Below are positions 37,901 through 49,764 of a stretch of 64,000 bases of DNA, piece after piece. Location of the stretch: positions 336,970 through 400,969 of the forward strand of contig VZTG01005256.1 in assembly GCA_013397845.1 (NCBI GenBank). The letters run 5' to 3'. The translations under genes were made by a program, and so were the position numbers. This DNA is from Melanocharis versteri (lineage: Eukaryota; Chordata; Aves; Passeriformes; Melanocharitidae). The notes beneath the pieces are model-generated. The model had not been told where the DNA came from. It made no database searches and saw nothing but the letters and a program-made list of their open reading frames with translations. Positions within the stretch are counted from its first letter, which is position 1, and every line of letters begins with the position of its first letter.

Positions 37901-38279
37901 ACTCAGGATTCTGAATTTCCTCCGAGCTGTTTACAAAGGGCTGGAAAAAAAACTTCCAGCACTACCTCCCCCCGCCAGCACCGTCCTGATGTTGCCCAGA
38001 ACATCTCTCTCATCCCTCCCTTTCGGGGAGAAAAAAAAAAAAAAANGGAGTGGGAGAGAGGAGGAGAGAGGGAGAAAGTGAGCTCACGTTCACACATTGG
38101 TGAAGAGGCTGGTCTTGCAATGCCTTTGAATATTTTACTTTTAGGCAGTTCCTCATCAGTCAGCCACACACATCCGAGGCGAGCTGAAGCTAACTACAGC
38201 CATGGACAGCACTAGGAGATCTCAAATCTAATCGCACGCATCATTCCTCCGGGATATTTTTTAAATTCCATATCTAAAC

Positions 38280-38336
38280 ACGCCGACAGGCAGCTGCACT
38301 CACACACACGCACACTCACACGCACACACACACATC
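38280..38336. repeat. CA-rich microsatellite in the CYGB 5' flank
   Basis: An imperfect (CA)n/(CACG) tract lies about 120-175 bp upstream of the CYGB start codon, inside the probable 5' UTR or core promoter. Confidence 0.85.
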
Positions 38337-38453
38337 CACACGTCGCAGAGCCGCCGAGCAAACACCTTGTCTCCTCTCGCAGGATATACCCGCTCACACA
38401 CATCTCTCTTTATCTCCTCCTGGCTTCCCGGAGGATCCTGCCGGCTGTTTTTC

Positions 38454-38596
38454 ATGGAGAAAGTCCAGGGAGAAATGGAGATTGAGAGATGGGAAAGAAG
38501 TGAAGAGATTTCAGACGCAGAAAAAAAGGTTATTCAAGAGATATGGAGCAGAGTATATGCAAACTGCGAGGACGTTGGGGTCTCCATACTCATCAG
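38454..38596 (+). CDS. CYGB: CYGB exon 1 (coding part)
   Basis: The exon encodes residues 1-47 and two bases of Arg48, ending SILI(R). The donor is AG|GTATTT, a weak-looking but canonical GT. The assembly gap starts only 26 bp after the exon. Confidence 0.97.
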
Positions 38597-41500
38597 GTAT
38601 TTAAAAAACAAACCAAAAAAANNNNNNNNNNNNNNNNNNNNNNNNNNNNNNNNNNNNNNNNNNNNNNNNNNNNNNNNNNNNNNNNNNNNNNNNNNNNNNN
38701 NNNNNNNNNNNNNNNNNNNNNNNNNNNNNNNNNNNNNNNNNNNNNNNNNNNNNNNNNNNNNNNNNNNNNNNNNNNNNNNNNNNNNNNNNNNNNNNNNNNN
38801 NNNNNNNNNNNNNNNNNNNNNNNNNNNNNNNNNNNNNNNNNNNNNNNNNNNNNNNNNNNNNNNNNNNNNNNNNNNNNNNNNNNNNNNNNNNNNNNNNNNN
38901 NNNNNNNNNNNNNNNNNNNNNNNNNNNNNNNNNNNNNNNNNNNNNNNNNNNNNNNNNNNNNNNNNNNNNNNNNNNNNNNNNNNNNNNNNNNNNNNNNNNN
39001 NNNNNNNNNNNNNNNNNNNNNNNNNNNNNNNNNNNNNNNNNNNNAGTGGGGGACAGCAGCCCCGAGAGGGGGGTGCGGAGCATCTCCCGAGGGCAGTGGG
39101 GCACAGACAGCAGCTCAAAGCTCTGCACCTGCAACCAGAGCAGGGGAGGTGCTCCGGAGGTGGGGAGAGGAGGCAGGTGGGGGTTCTTGTGTTGTCTGGG
39201 AGTACAACCGTGTCCAGGTACACCGGGAAAGCACCCAGTGGAAATCCCACGGGGTCCCACTGGCGCTGGGAGTTTGGGGTATCGGTGGGGTTTGGCACCA
39301 ACAGGCCGTTCCCCGTATTATAGAGGGGATTGAAGGACGGGCAGGGCAAGGAGAGGGGCAGGCAAGATGCCTGCAGTGACCTATTGGCAAACAGCACGGA
39401 TGCTGTCCAGAGAGTCACACCACTCATCCCGGGGTCAGTAATGCTGGGATGTTCCCAGTCAGAGTCCCACCCGGACCAAACACCAGGCATCCCAGGTAGG
39501 AGACTGGAGATTGAGTTGTGTCCTTCCCGTTTTCTCCTGCAGCAGGGGACTATGGGTGCACAGGGAACCCCTCGGATGGATGTGCTGTTTATTAATAATT
39601 ATCTGAAAGTTTTCCAGTAGACTGAGCTAAAGCCCTGAGCCCGCGGGGTCTGCAGGGAGCAGAGCTTCCCTGGACACGCCAGTGAGCAGAGCCAGTTCCC
39701 CTCCAGGCTTGCTGCCAGCGCTGCAATTTTCTGGGATTTTTTACCAAGACCCCTTTGCAGATTCCAAAATGACATTGGAGCCCCTCTCCACCTCCTTCAC
39801 AAACATTTCCTTCCCTCAGAGCCAGCTGATGGCTGAGCCCATTCTCCCATGGCCCCCGCTCTGTGGAGGCAGCCAGGGCAGTCAGGAGGTGTGACAGCCC
39901 CACGGCTGGGGACACCAAACCTATCTGGGCTAGGTTTAGAGCACGAATGGCAGAGATCTGGGGTTACAGGATTCCCCTTAGCCCCATCCCGTGAGGTTCA
40001 GCTCGGAGTTTGGCCACCAGCCATGCATGGCCAGCCCCTTGCTCAGCACCTGGGTCACGCCATGGCCCCACGTGCCAGCACTGCCAGGTGCCCACAGACA
40101 CAGGGAGAGTGGCCGTGTGCCCACAGCTGGCACCAGGGGACTCGTGGCAATGCCATGGGGGATTCACCCAGGACAACTCATTGCTTTTGGAGCCTCCGTG
40201 GGGCTCGGAGCAGGGTTGGGCATGAGGGGAATCAAGGCGTGGCAGTGGGGACCGGGTGGCCGAGCTCTGGTCCCAGCTCAAACTTTCCCAGCAGAAGTTT
40301 TTGGTCCAGTTTGGGTTTTTTCAATCCAGGCAGAGTTGTGCACTGTGGTGAAGGTTTTCTCCTGCTGTGACAGCAGGGCAGGACAGAACTGCCTGCTAGG
40401 GTGAGCCCTGGCTCTTTGGGAGAGACATCCTTAGTCATAGCACATGCCCTGGCACATCCCAGCTGAACGCCTCACCTCCTCCCTCAGCCAGAGCTTCCCC
40501 GGGATGCTTAAAGTGAGGTCCGGCCTTTCCGTGCGTGTCCCTGGGGACAGTGATGTAATGTGGGAGAGGTACCATCCCCTCCGGCAGCACCGCTTGGAGC
40601 AGCGCACCCGCCTGCACCCGCATGGCACAGCTGTCCCCCTGGCCACCAACCCTGTCCCCAGAGAGGGCTTCGTGCTGCTGCCCTGAGCCCCGCTGCGGGC
40701 TGCGGGCTGCACCGGAGCTCCCCGGGGAAGCACGTGCCAGGCGAAAGCAGGGCAGCCCTGGCCGGGCTGGGAGCGCCGGCGCTGCCGCTCTCCCCGCTGC
40801 GCTCGCAGCCGGCAGCAGCCGCCGGGAGAAGTGGGTCATGCGTGGAGGCCGCCGGGAGCCCGGGCCGGCGGCAGCCGCTTCCCAAGACATGATTCAGCAG
40901 CTCCAGAGGTCGGGGCTGGGGAGGGGGCAGCGGGCGGCCGCTGGTGGGCTCGGTGCGGGGTGGCCCGCCCAGCACATTTTGGGTGGGCAACCACACAGCG
41001 TGCCGGGGGCTGGGAGCTGCCCCGGTCAGCCTCTGTTTCATCAGTGCCCACCGGTGCTCCTGCTCGCCGTGCTAGGGAAACTGAGGCAGAAAGGGGTTTG
41101 CACAGGTGTGGCCAGGGAGGAGGGCGGGGGATGCATGGCTGTGGACCCCCCTTTGGTGCAACATCCACGGGTAGAGTGGTGACAGCGGGTAAATCTGTCA
41201 GCACTTCTGTGGCCAGGGTTGTGACCAGAGACTTGGCTGTGTCTGGTGGCAGAGGGTGTCTGCTTGCCTACTCCATCCCCTCTCCATCCCTTCAGAGCTG
41301 CTGAGGGCAGGGAATTACATTTTTCCGTGTGGGAAGGGCTGGGGGGTTGTAGCACTTCTGAAATGAATCTGGGACCTCATCCTGTGCCCCAGGGCTGGAG
41401 GCAGGGAGGCAGCAATGACCCCCAGAAAGAAGTGGTGGGGGATCTGCGGTGCTGCCATCCTGCAGGAACCCAGTCCAGCTCCCTCTACCCCTAAACACCA

Positions 41501-44500
41501 TCCCACCCCTCCACCCCGAGCCTTTCCATGCTTTGCAGATGGGGAAACTGAGGCACGGAGCTGGGCATCATATCCCCATCCCTCATGGCTGCTTCTGGTG
41601 CTGGAACCCGCAGCAAACCCCCGGGGTCCTGCCCTAGCACGATGGGTCCCTGATCTCACAGGGCTCGGGGAGCCCGGGGGACACAAACACAAATAATGGG
41701 GACTACGGCTGAGCAGCCACCGGATCCTGGGAATCTGCGCTCTGTGGTTAAAACTATGCCGCTAATTGACAATTTCCTCGGTGGGGAGCCTCGCCCCGGA
41801 GGAAGCAGAGTCTCCTCGCCAAGCTCATCTTCCTCCTCGGGAGCTCAGGGGCCTCTGCAGGCTCCATCTCTCAGCTGCCTTAACCCTTGCTGCAGCTGGA
41901 ACAGGAATTGGGGCTGGAGCTGCTCATCTGGGGCTGTGTGGTGCCCAAGTGGGCCGGCTGGGAGCCCTGGGCTGGAGCTCTTCCATAGCCTCCCCATGCC
42001 CAGGCTCCTTGCTCCTCAGTTTCCCCATCTACTATTTAGGAATCAGTCCTTTTTGAACCCTCCCTCACCACGGAGCTCGCAGCGGGGAGCCCAGGTGTGC
42101 CAGGGGAGCAGGGAACCCTTCAGAGCGCGCATCGGCCCTCGCTGTGCAGTGCAGGAGCCTCTCCAGCACGTGGCCGTCCCTTCCCAATGTCCCCCTTCTG
42201 TCCTTCCACTGGTTTATTGGCAGTACTCTGAGACAGACCTGGGGGATGCAAACACCCGGGGGTGGCTCAGCCCTCCACAGCACCCAGGGGTGAACATCAG
42301 AGGGGGTTCGGGACCCTCACTCCTTTAGCAGACCCTGACTAAGCCCAGGACCCCAGGGCTAAAACCGCAGCCTGTCCCGGCCGGCGCACGCGCTTGCTCC
42401 CACACCCACACACACGTACCACAGCCACAGATGTGGGACCGCGAAACTTCACGGGTCCCATCAGGGGATAAAACCCAGGGATAGCTTCTATTAGATCCCA
42501 GGAGAATCTGAACCAAATGTTAGTGCTGTGCCAAGTGCAGGCAACGCAACCTGGCTCAGCCACCGCAGGCTGTGCCACCTCCACAGGGCTTCTCCATCAC
42601 TGTTCCCTCCGTCGGCACTTCAGACCCACCAGCGTTCCAAATTTCCACCTTCTTCCTCACTCCTGATGTGCTCTTTCCCTCTCAAGTGGTGTAGGAGGGG
42701 AAGCAAAAGGTTTGGAAATGCAGGATCCCTGGATTTCGACAGCTGCTTAGTCTTGAGCAAACACACCTGGATTCAGATAGTTTGCAAAGAGCTGTAAAAT
42801 ATGAAAGCACTCCTTGGATGCCAGACGTTATTGTGAGTTCTAGGTTAAAATAGCAAAAAATCTGAGTAATAAGTCTGGCAATGCAGAAAACCATTTTTTT
42901 TCCAGCTGAATCAAAAAAATCTGTGTTGAATCTACCCAAAAATGGCATTTAAAGAAGTGATTTTGCAGCTACCCCCGAAGCCAACGTGTTTTGCAGAGGC
43001 GTCCATAGGGAACATCCTGGCTGATGAAGGACACATTTCAGGGCAAAGTGGCTCAGAGAGATGCAATATCTCTCTTTGAAAAGGGCCCAGTGAAAAGACC
43101 AGCAGCAGTGTTCCCGTCCCACGCTCACGAATGGTTGTGGTCAAGCTGGGGAGAGGTTTTTTTCTGGGGACAAGGAGAGCCAGAGAGCAGCAGGGCTCTG
43201 CTCTGCTGGCACAGGCACGCGTGAGGGACATTTCCCAACCTAACAACCACTCCATGAGCAGTGAGGGGGCGAGTGAGGGTTTAATAAGCTCAGTCTCAAA
43301 ACAGCCCCTTCTCCTATGGCTGCATTTTCTCGCTGATCGCAGCCGCCAGGACCAGCCCTTTTCACTTCTTCATGGCCAAGGCAGCTGTGTGGGGATCCCT
43401 GCGGCACATCCCGCACCAGCCACGACCTCGGGGCTTCCAGCAGCTCTTGGGATGTCCCGAGAAGAGCCTTTCCCATGTCCCCCGTCGCCGTGCTGCCCTT
43501 GCATCACCCGCAAGCCTCGTGGCGGCAGAAAAATCCCACTCGACACCCCGAGAGCCGCAAGGACATCCGTGAGCAGGGCAAGCAAAGGCACAGAGGGCGA
43601 GCGGGTTCCCCGGACGGTTTCCCTGGCTGTGGCTAAGGATGGGTCGGTAGCAGCCGTGGCAATCCCTCCTCCAGAGCAGGCGGCGAGGGCCAGCTCCGGG
43701 CTCTGCCAGCCAGCTCCGGGCTCTGCCAGCCGGCCCCGTTAATGAGGCTGCTGCGGCAGAGCGCGGCCGCGCCCGGACGCGGCTCGGCGAGCGCCCGCCT
43801 GCGGAGCTTCAGGGCTCATTAACGGCAGGGAAATGTCAGGGCAGCCCTGGCCAGGCTGGCAGGCGCTGGGGGTGCCTGGGGAACGCAGAGTGCCGGCTGG
43901 CTGGAGATCCTGCCCGAGCACAGGCAAGGCTGAGCCGGGAAATTGCCGTGGGAGCGGTGGTGGTGGACACCAGCAGCACACAGGTTCACAGTTCTAGTGG
44001 AGCATGGACTACATCCTTGTGGATGGGTGTTACCCGCCTCTCTGCCCGGCCAGGGGTCTTCTTCCAGCTCCAAGGGAGGTGGGTATCCCGAGACACGTGA
44101 GAAAGCCACTTTGGCCCTGTTAATTCACTTCTCTGGTGAAAGCTGTCCTTGCCCCTACCCCAAAAGGTTTATTATCCATGCAGCCAAGAGCCCTTGGGCT
44201 GAATCCACATATGTGGTAGGGGAAAACAACAGCAATGAGGACTTGGAGGTGTGAATTGTGCACACAGAAGTGAGCAGGACATGCCCCTGGGGGTTTCTAG
44301 CTCATGGCCAAATGTATTTGGTGGGATCTTTGCTGCTCAGTCCACTCTGAGCCTCGCTGGGGTGTTCTGGTCCCTCTGCCTGGGCCACTGGGGCATTACA
44401 GCCTCCGAGCAGGGTTTGGTGCTGTGCTGGCTTCTGCTCCCAAGGTTTTGCAGCAGGATGTGGGCCTCACCTGGAGGAAGGCCAGCTACATCTTTCTCTC

Positions 44501-47500
44501 AGCTGTAGAAGTTGAATTTAGCGTTAGTGTGTGGATGGGGGCTTGGCCCTTTTCCCTCCAGCCCTGCCATGACAGAGCTGGAGATGTTGCTCACCACCAT
44601 CTCCACCTGTCCAGGAGCTTTCAGAGAGAGGGCACGGGAGCAGGCAGGCACCATCCCCTTCTTACTTTCTAGGTTTGCCTCTTTCTCTCCTCCTGAGCTG
44701 TGGCATTGACACAGCTGAGACCTTCCTCACCCTGGGCTGGGTAAACACCCAGGCAGCGCCCAGCAGCCTTTCCCCAGCCTGAAAAGGGGATGGTGGGCTA
44801 CAGGTGGCCGGGAGGAGCAGGGGGAACGTGCAGGCAAAGCGGTGAGACAGCCCTCGGCATAATAAATAGCAGCATCACACACCACCTGCCTACCCATTAT
44901 CAGCTGCTTTGTAGGCACCCGAGCAGAGAGGAGTTGGAAGGAGAGGTTTGAAAAGGGACAGGGAGAGGCTCCAGGCTGCCTTAGAGTTTCTCCCACGTAG
45001 AGGGACGAGGCGAGAGAAAACATGAAAGCATTGGTAGGTTGAGTCACCAACCCTGGAGGGATTGAAGAGATGTGTAGATGTGGCACTTGGGGACGTGTTT
45101 TAGTGGTGGGCTTGGCAGTGCTGGGTTAAGAGTTGGACTTGGTGATCTTAAAGGCCTCTTCCAACCTAAATGATTCTGTGAAAACCTAGAAAAAAAGGAG
45201 TCTCCAAGTGCTGGCTGGGGGTTCAGCTGAAGCCTCCCAGCAGATCTGAGGGCTCACGAGCATTACCCCCCAATTTGCAAACAGGGTAAGTGATGTATGA
45301 AGGGTTTAGGTGCTCGAGGGGACCAAGCAGCATCCAGGTGTCCTCTTTCCAGCGGGGGAGGCAAGGAGGCGGCTGGGCTTGGAGATTTCCTCCATGCAGG
45401 ATTTGCTCTGCATGCTCTAGGGAGAGGGAGAAGATGGGGGAGATGAAGGAGACGCCGCTCCTCCCTAACACAAAACAGGTTTCCAGTAACTGCAGTGGGT
45501 TTGCACCTTAATTATTTCCTTTGGCTCTGCTATTGGGAATGGTTGTGTCCTTAAAGTTGTTATAAGGGCAAAAGAGAGAGGAAAAGCAATCCTGACATCC
45601 TGTCCGCTGGGTCCAGATGTAGCTGGCAGAGTACAAATTAGCGGGTGCAGAATGGAATCGCTTAAAAAGAAATTTAATGAGATCGGTATGCAGGCATCTG
45701 GTTCCTATCAATCATCATTTTGTGTGATATGCAATGGTAAATATCATCTTTTAATGACTCTGATGGAGAAAAAGAGCCCAAACCACACACACACACACAT
45801 GCATAATGATCCAAAAAAATTCCAGAGCCCAAGAGGTTTGAACTCTCAAAATTTTCTGTAGATGGAAAAACCCCAACTGACACCTCTTCTACCTCTTCTA
45901 ACCCACTATTGTTGGACTTATTCTATTTCTTTTTTTTCTCCTTTCCTCTGGTTATATTTAACCTTTGTGTTAAATTAATCTTCTCTGTTTATTAACAACT
46001 ACCACTGAGTGAGCCTCCTTCCCTCCTCTTTGTGGTTTGACAGCTCAAATATTTGCTCCAGGCAGAAGTTCTTGCTGCAGGCGCCTGCTGCTCTCCAAGG
46101 AGAGATGGCTGCAGGTCTCTGGCCATCCATGGGTTTGCTTGAAGCAAAGATGTTTTGGGGCTCCTCTGTTTCGGTTCTCCAGCACAGAAATGCAGTAGAC
46201 ACAGGACTGAGCACACGAGCTGAGGGTTTGCTGGTTTGACATCCCCAGCACCACGGCTGTCCTGATGGTAGATCCCTTGGAAAGCTGCTGGGCTCAGCTC
46301 CTGTGTGGGCATCAGCCTGAGGGTCTGCAAAGCAGGGAGAGGTTAGAAACCAGGTGTTTGGATCCTTCACTGGTCTGGTCTCACCCAGGCTGGGGTATTT
46401 TGGGGGTTTACCCCGTCTTTGCTCCTGGCATATCTGGGCAGAAGTGGGGAGAGGGGGAGGTGCTGGTCCCCAGGTCTCCTTTTGGCCCTGCTCTTGCTGG
46501 GGACACACTGCAATTCCTGCTCATGCAGAGGTCAGTCCCCCCTTGCTATTCCCTTCCTGGTTCAGACCAGGAATTTTTCCTCAACTTGTTCCCCATGCTT
46601 TCAGAACACCCCACCCTTCAGCTGAGATAAAACACAGCTCTTCAGGGCGCTTCCCATGGTTTGGGGTTCAGAGGCTGAGGCGTGCAGGGAGCAGCTGGCA
46701 GCCTCCATCCCCTGGCTGGGGCAGCAGATCCTGCTTCCAGTGACTTCCCGTGCTCCCAGTGCCTGGGGGGAGCCTGTTCGGGGGAAAGATCCACTAGAGG
46801 GATGGTAAAACCCTTAGCTCTCACCCCAGCAGGATGATCCCTGTTGGAGCTAGAGGGCTTTGCTGGGCGACTGGGGCTGCAACAGCTTGAATAGAGCTGG
46901 AGAGGGATGGGATGGGCTGGGGGCAGAGGGATGCTGAGTCCAGCTGGAAAAAATGGTTCCATTAAACCAGAATGGAACATTTGCCCTTCTGCGGGGAAAT
47001 GCCCAGGGCAGAAGTCTTGAATCCCGGGAATTATGTTATCCTGGCCAGCTCCGTCCCCCAGCACCTCTCTGCCAGCTCTGAGCTGAAGGACTGAGCATCT
47101 CTGTGGCGGCAGGAGCTGGAGACAGCCAGGCCTGGGAGTGATTTCTCCCGACAGGGACCAGATGTGTCAGGAGGAGCTGTGCCAGGGGGAGGAGGCTGCG
47201 CAACAGCAAGAGGAGTTTTGTCGTGGGTCCCCTCTGGGTTTTAAAAGCAACACCTTGTCTCCCCCTTCCACCTTCCTTCCTCCCCCACCCTTTCCGCCGC
47301 ACACTCTTCACACCTCCAAAACCTATTTTGGGCCATCTGATGAATCCCAGATGCCTTGGGGAAGCAACAGAAGCGGTGGTGCACTCCAGGCGCTGCTTCA
47401 CGCCGCTTCCTTGGCAATGCCCCCAAGCTTTCACAAGCCAAGGGAGCGGGGGAAGGAAGGGAGGGGGGAAAAAGGAGGATAACAAACTGGTAAAGGAGCC

Positions 47501-49764
47501 TGGTACTCAATATTGTGATTATTCATGGAGTGGTGAGTGGGGAAGAGGATCCCACCTGGTTCTGGAGAGAAGTAGTGATGGCTGGAGAGAGAGGTGGGAT
47601 GGGCTCAGGTTGCCGTGGTTTGGGTTGGTGCTTGGGAAGGGGGTTAGGGAGGGGAGGAGGCAGTCTGCCTGGAGCCAGGAATGGTGGGGGACAGCCTAGG
47701 AGCACTCTGCTGCCTCCTGAGCATCCTTCACCAGTCCAGAAGCCAGGGACAGCCCCGTAGGAGGGAGAGAGCTGGGTGAAAGCAGGGAGCAAACACCGAT
47801 GTGGTTCTCTCCTGCATAAATTAGGTGGAGAGGGGTGGTTGATGTGACTCAGGTGTCAGCCCCAGCTGCAATGCTGGCATGGGTGGTGTTGGCATTGGTG
47901 GCTCCAGCCCTGCACCCTGTCACCTTGTGCCCTTCAACTCCCTGCCCCCCTCCAGCCCTCCACCTCCCTGGGCAGCTCAGCATCTCACCTGTGACAACAA
48001 CTTCATTTCTTTCAGCTGCACTTCATTGGGGTTGATTTAGTCCTGCAGAAAAGAGGGTCCCCAGCCTGCACCCCCTGAGGGGCTGGTGAATTTTTGGAGT
48101 ATCCTTGTGCTGGGGAAAATGTCACAAATGAGCAGTGACATCAGCTCAGGGCTTAGGTCCTGATGGAGACTCTGGTGGAGCTGATCCATGAAAGGTGGGG
48201 CGACTTGGACAAGGGGAGACTGTTCTGCATGGCAGTGCAGAAATAAAACTCATGGGGCTGAGGGAGATAGGCAAGGAGAGGCTGAATGGGATACAGAGAG
48301 GTTTTCATGCTCATCTCCAGCTCTCTGAGGCAGGACGTGACATTTTGATGTATGTGGGCACATATCCAGCATCTGGCACGCCTGGGTGGCATCTCTGGGT
48401 ATCAAGAGCTCAGTCTTGCTTCTGCTTCGAGAATGAGTATCCAGCTGTGATGACCTTGTAGCAGATGGGGTTTGGGAGAAAGGCATCAACCTGCTGGTTT
48501 TCAGAGAGCTGAATGCTGCAGCCCCTGGGGAATTCGATAGGAAAATGAGGCCTGGCTGTGTGAGACGCAGGGGGTGGCTTCCAGCATCTCCACCCCTCCG
48601 TGCTTTGCTTTAACCCCTCCGCCTGCTCTCCCCCTCCTGATGGCATTTTGTGTCTGTTCTTTCTGGAAGGTTTTTTGTGAACTTCCCCTCGGCCAAGCAG
48701 TACTTCAGCCAGTTCAAGCACATGGAGGACCCGCTGGAGATGGAGAGGAGCTTGCAGCTGCGCAAGCACGCCCGGAGGGTCATGGGGGCCATCAACACTG
48801 TGGTGGAGAACCTCAACGACTCCGAAAAGGTCTCCTCCGTCCTGGCCCTGGTGGGCAAGGCCCATGCCCTCAAGCACAAAGTGGAGCCCATCTACTTTAA
48901 GGTAAAGGATAGGAGCAAAATGGCCTTTGGGCTGCTTTAGGAGGAGGGCAGGGGAGCAGGAGCTGTGGGGAGCTGGTGCTGCCTGTCCTTGGCTGGAGAA
49001 GCTTGGCTGGGTGTGGGGGCTGCTCCCCACACAGCTGGAGTGTCCCACTGTGACACTGTCCTGTGGAGAGCACCATTCCCACCCACAGCCAGTGCCAGAG
49101 CGCCCAGTGCCTCTGCCTGCCCAGGGAAACCCACCTGGCTGTGTCCCTGTCTGTGGCTGTGTCCCCTTCTTTTAGAAATTAAGCATGCTAGCAGGGACTC
49201 AATTACTTGGCCAATTAGCTTGTCAGAGCTATTAACACCAAGATCACAGGTTTGCTCCCCACATGGACATTCACTTAAGAGTTGGGCTTGATGATCCTTA
49301 TGGGTCCTTTCCTACTTGGAATATTCTGTGATTCTGTAAATAGTTTGAGGTGCCCAGACTGGAGAGATGCTTCAACCTGCCAGCAGCTCCCTCCTCATGC
49401 CTGGGTCTCTGCCCTGCTGCCTGGGCAGGGTGGTTACCTGCCCTGTCTGCTCCCAGGGGTGGCAACAAACCTCCAGGATATCTGTGTCCTACAGACAGCA
49501 ACAGGATTAAAGTGGTTTTTGTAGGAAAAAAGCTAAATTCGCTGTGAGCAGCTCCCTGGAGAGTTACTAACCCCTTGCTTTCTGTCTGCCTTCCCCCAGA
49601 AACTCACTGGCGTCATGCTGGAGGTCATTGCTGAGGAATACCCCAACGACTTCACCCCGGAGGCACACGGAGCCTGGACCAAGATGAAGACCCTCATCTA
49701 CACCCACGTGACAGCGGCCTACAAGGAGGTGGGCTGGGCTCAGTACCCCACTGCCACCCTGTGA
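38454..49764 (+). CDS. CYGB: Cytoglobin (CYGB), complete, 3 coding exons
   Basis: This is a hexacoordinate globin that binds O2, CO and NO at haem, with NO-dioxygenase and redox roles. Exons 38454-38596, 48670-48901 and 49600-49764 join to 179 aa (human 190). All junctions are GT/AG at the conserved globin positions B12.2 and G7.0. The start MEKVQGEMEIERWERSEEIS matches known cytoglobins. Distal His81 (RKH, helix E) and proximal His113 (GKAH, helix F) are present. Cys38 (ANCED) is kept, but the position of human Cys83 is Arg (KHARR), so the Cys38-Cys83 disulfide cannot form. The C-terminus is GWAQYPTATL, shorter than in mammals, which add an exon. Intron 1 contains a 423-bp run of N. Confidence 0.97.
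38622..39044. other. Assembly gap (423 N)
   Basis: A run of unknown bases lies in CYGB intron 1, preceded by an A-rich stretch. Open frames that cross it are artefacts. Confidence 0.99.
40560..40980. promoter_or_regulatory. Intronic CpG-rich segment in CYGB intron 1
   Basis: The sequence is locally dense in CpG, unlike the flanks. It could be an alternative start, an enhancer or an unmethylated intronic island. An 80-codon plus-strand frame (40444-40686) ends inside it but matches nothing I know. Confidence 0.35.
43691..43730. repeat. 20-bp exact tandem duplication
   Basis: cagctccgggctctgccagc is present twice back to back, immediately left of the CpG-rich inverted-repeat element. Confidence 0.97.
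43736..43825. promoter_or_regulatory. CpG-rich element bounded by TTAATGAG inverted repeats
   Basis: ccgttaatgag (43736-43746) and its exact reverse complement ctcattaacgg (43815-43825) flank 68 bp of very CpG-rich sequence. TAAT cores inside the arms suit homeodomain-type binding. The role is inference. Confidence 0.4.
45020..45183 (+). mobile_element. CR1 LINE, 3'-end fragment
   Basis: The text gagtcaccaaccctggaggg, then gtgctgggttaagagttgga, then gatcttaaaggcctcttcca and atgattctgtga is the CR1 3' end on the plus strand. It lies inside CYGB intron 1. Confidence 0.9.
48670..48901 (+). CDS. CYGB: CYGB exon 2
   Basis: The exon is 232 nt long, from the acceptor tctggaag to the donor AAG|gtaaag. 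It encodes FFVNFPSAKQYFSQFKHMED through VEPIYFK, i.e. helices C to G start, with distal His81 and proximal His113. Position 83 is Arg. Confidence 0.98.
49268..49338 (+). mobile_element. CR1 LINE, short 3' tail
   Basis: agagttgggcttgatgatcc followed by a diverged middle and attctgtgattctg is a plus-strand CR1 3' end. It lies in CYGB intron 2. Confidence 0.8.
49600..49764 (+). CDS. CYGB: CYGB exon 3, terminal
   Basis: After the acceptor ccttcccccag the exon runs in phase 0 from KLTGVMLEVIAEEYPNDFTP to GWAQYPTATL and TGA (49762-49764). The bases at the stop, CCT|GTGAGC, also form a strong splice-donor sequence. Confidence 0.95.
   Translation, partial: KLTGVMLEVIAEEYPNDFTPEAHGAWTKMKTLIYTHVTAAYKEVGWAQYPTATL

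Larger units (their letters stand above)
39045..48669 (+). other. CYGB: CYGB intron 1 (remainder after the gap)
   Basis: The large first intron is about 10 kb in all. It contains two CpG-dense segments (about 40.56-40.98 kb and 43.68-43.83 kb) and a CR1 3' end at about 45.02-45.18 kb. A (CA)n run at 45786-45800 and general GC-rich unique sequence make up the rest. No coding exon is recognised. Confidence 0.6.

Noticed and set aside
38367..39490. Frames of about 300 codons crossing the N run in CYGB intron 1
   Set aside because: They are made of unknown bases. Only the cytoglobin exon 1 part (from 38454) is real.
40444..40686. 80-codon plus-strand frame in the CYGB intronic CpG island
   Set aside because: No family resemblance, and the opposite strand is open over the same bases. 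Kept only as part of the CpG observation.
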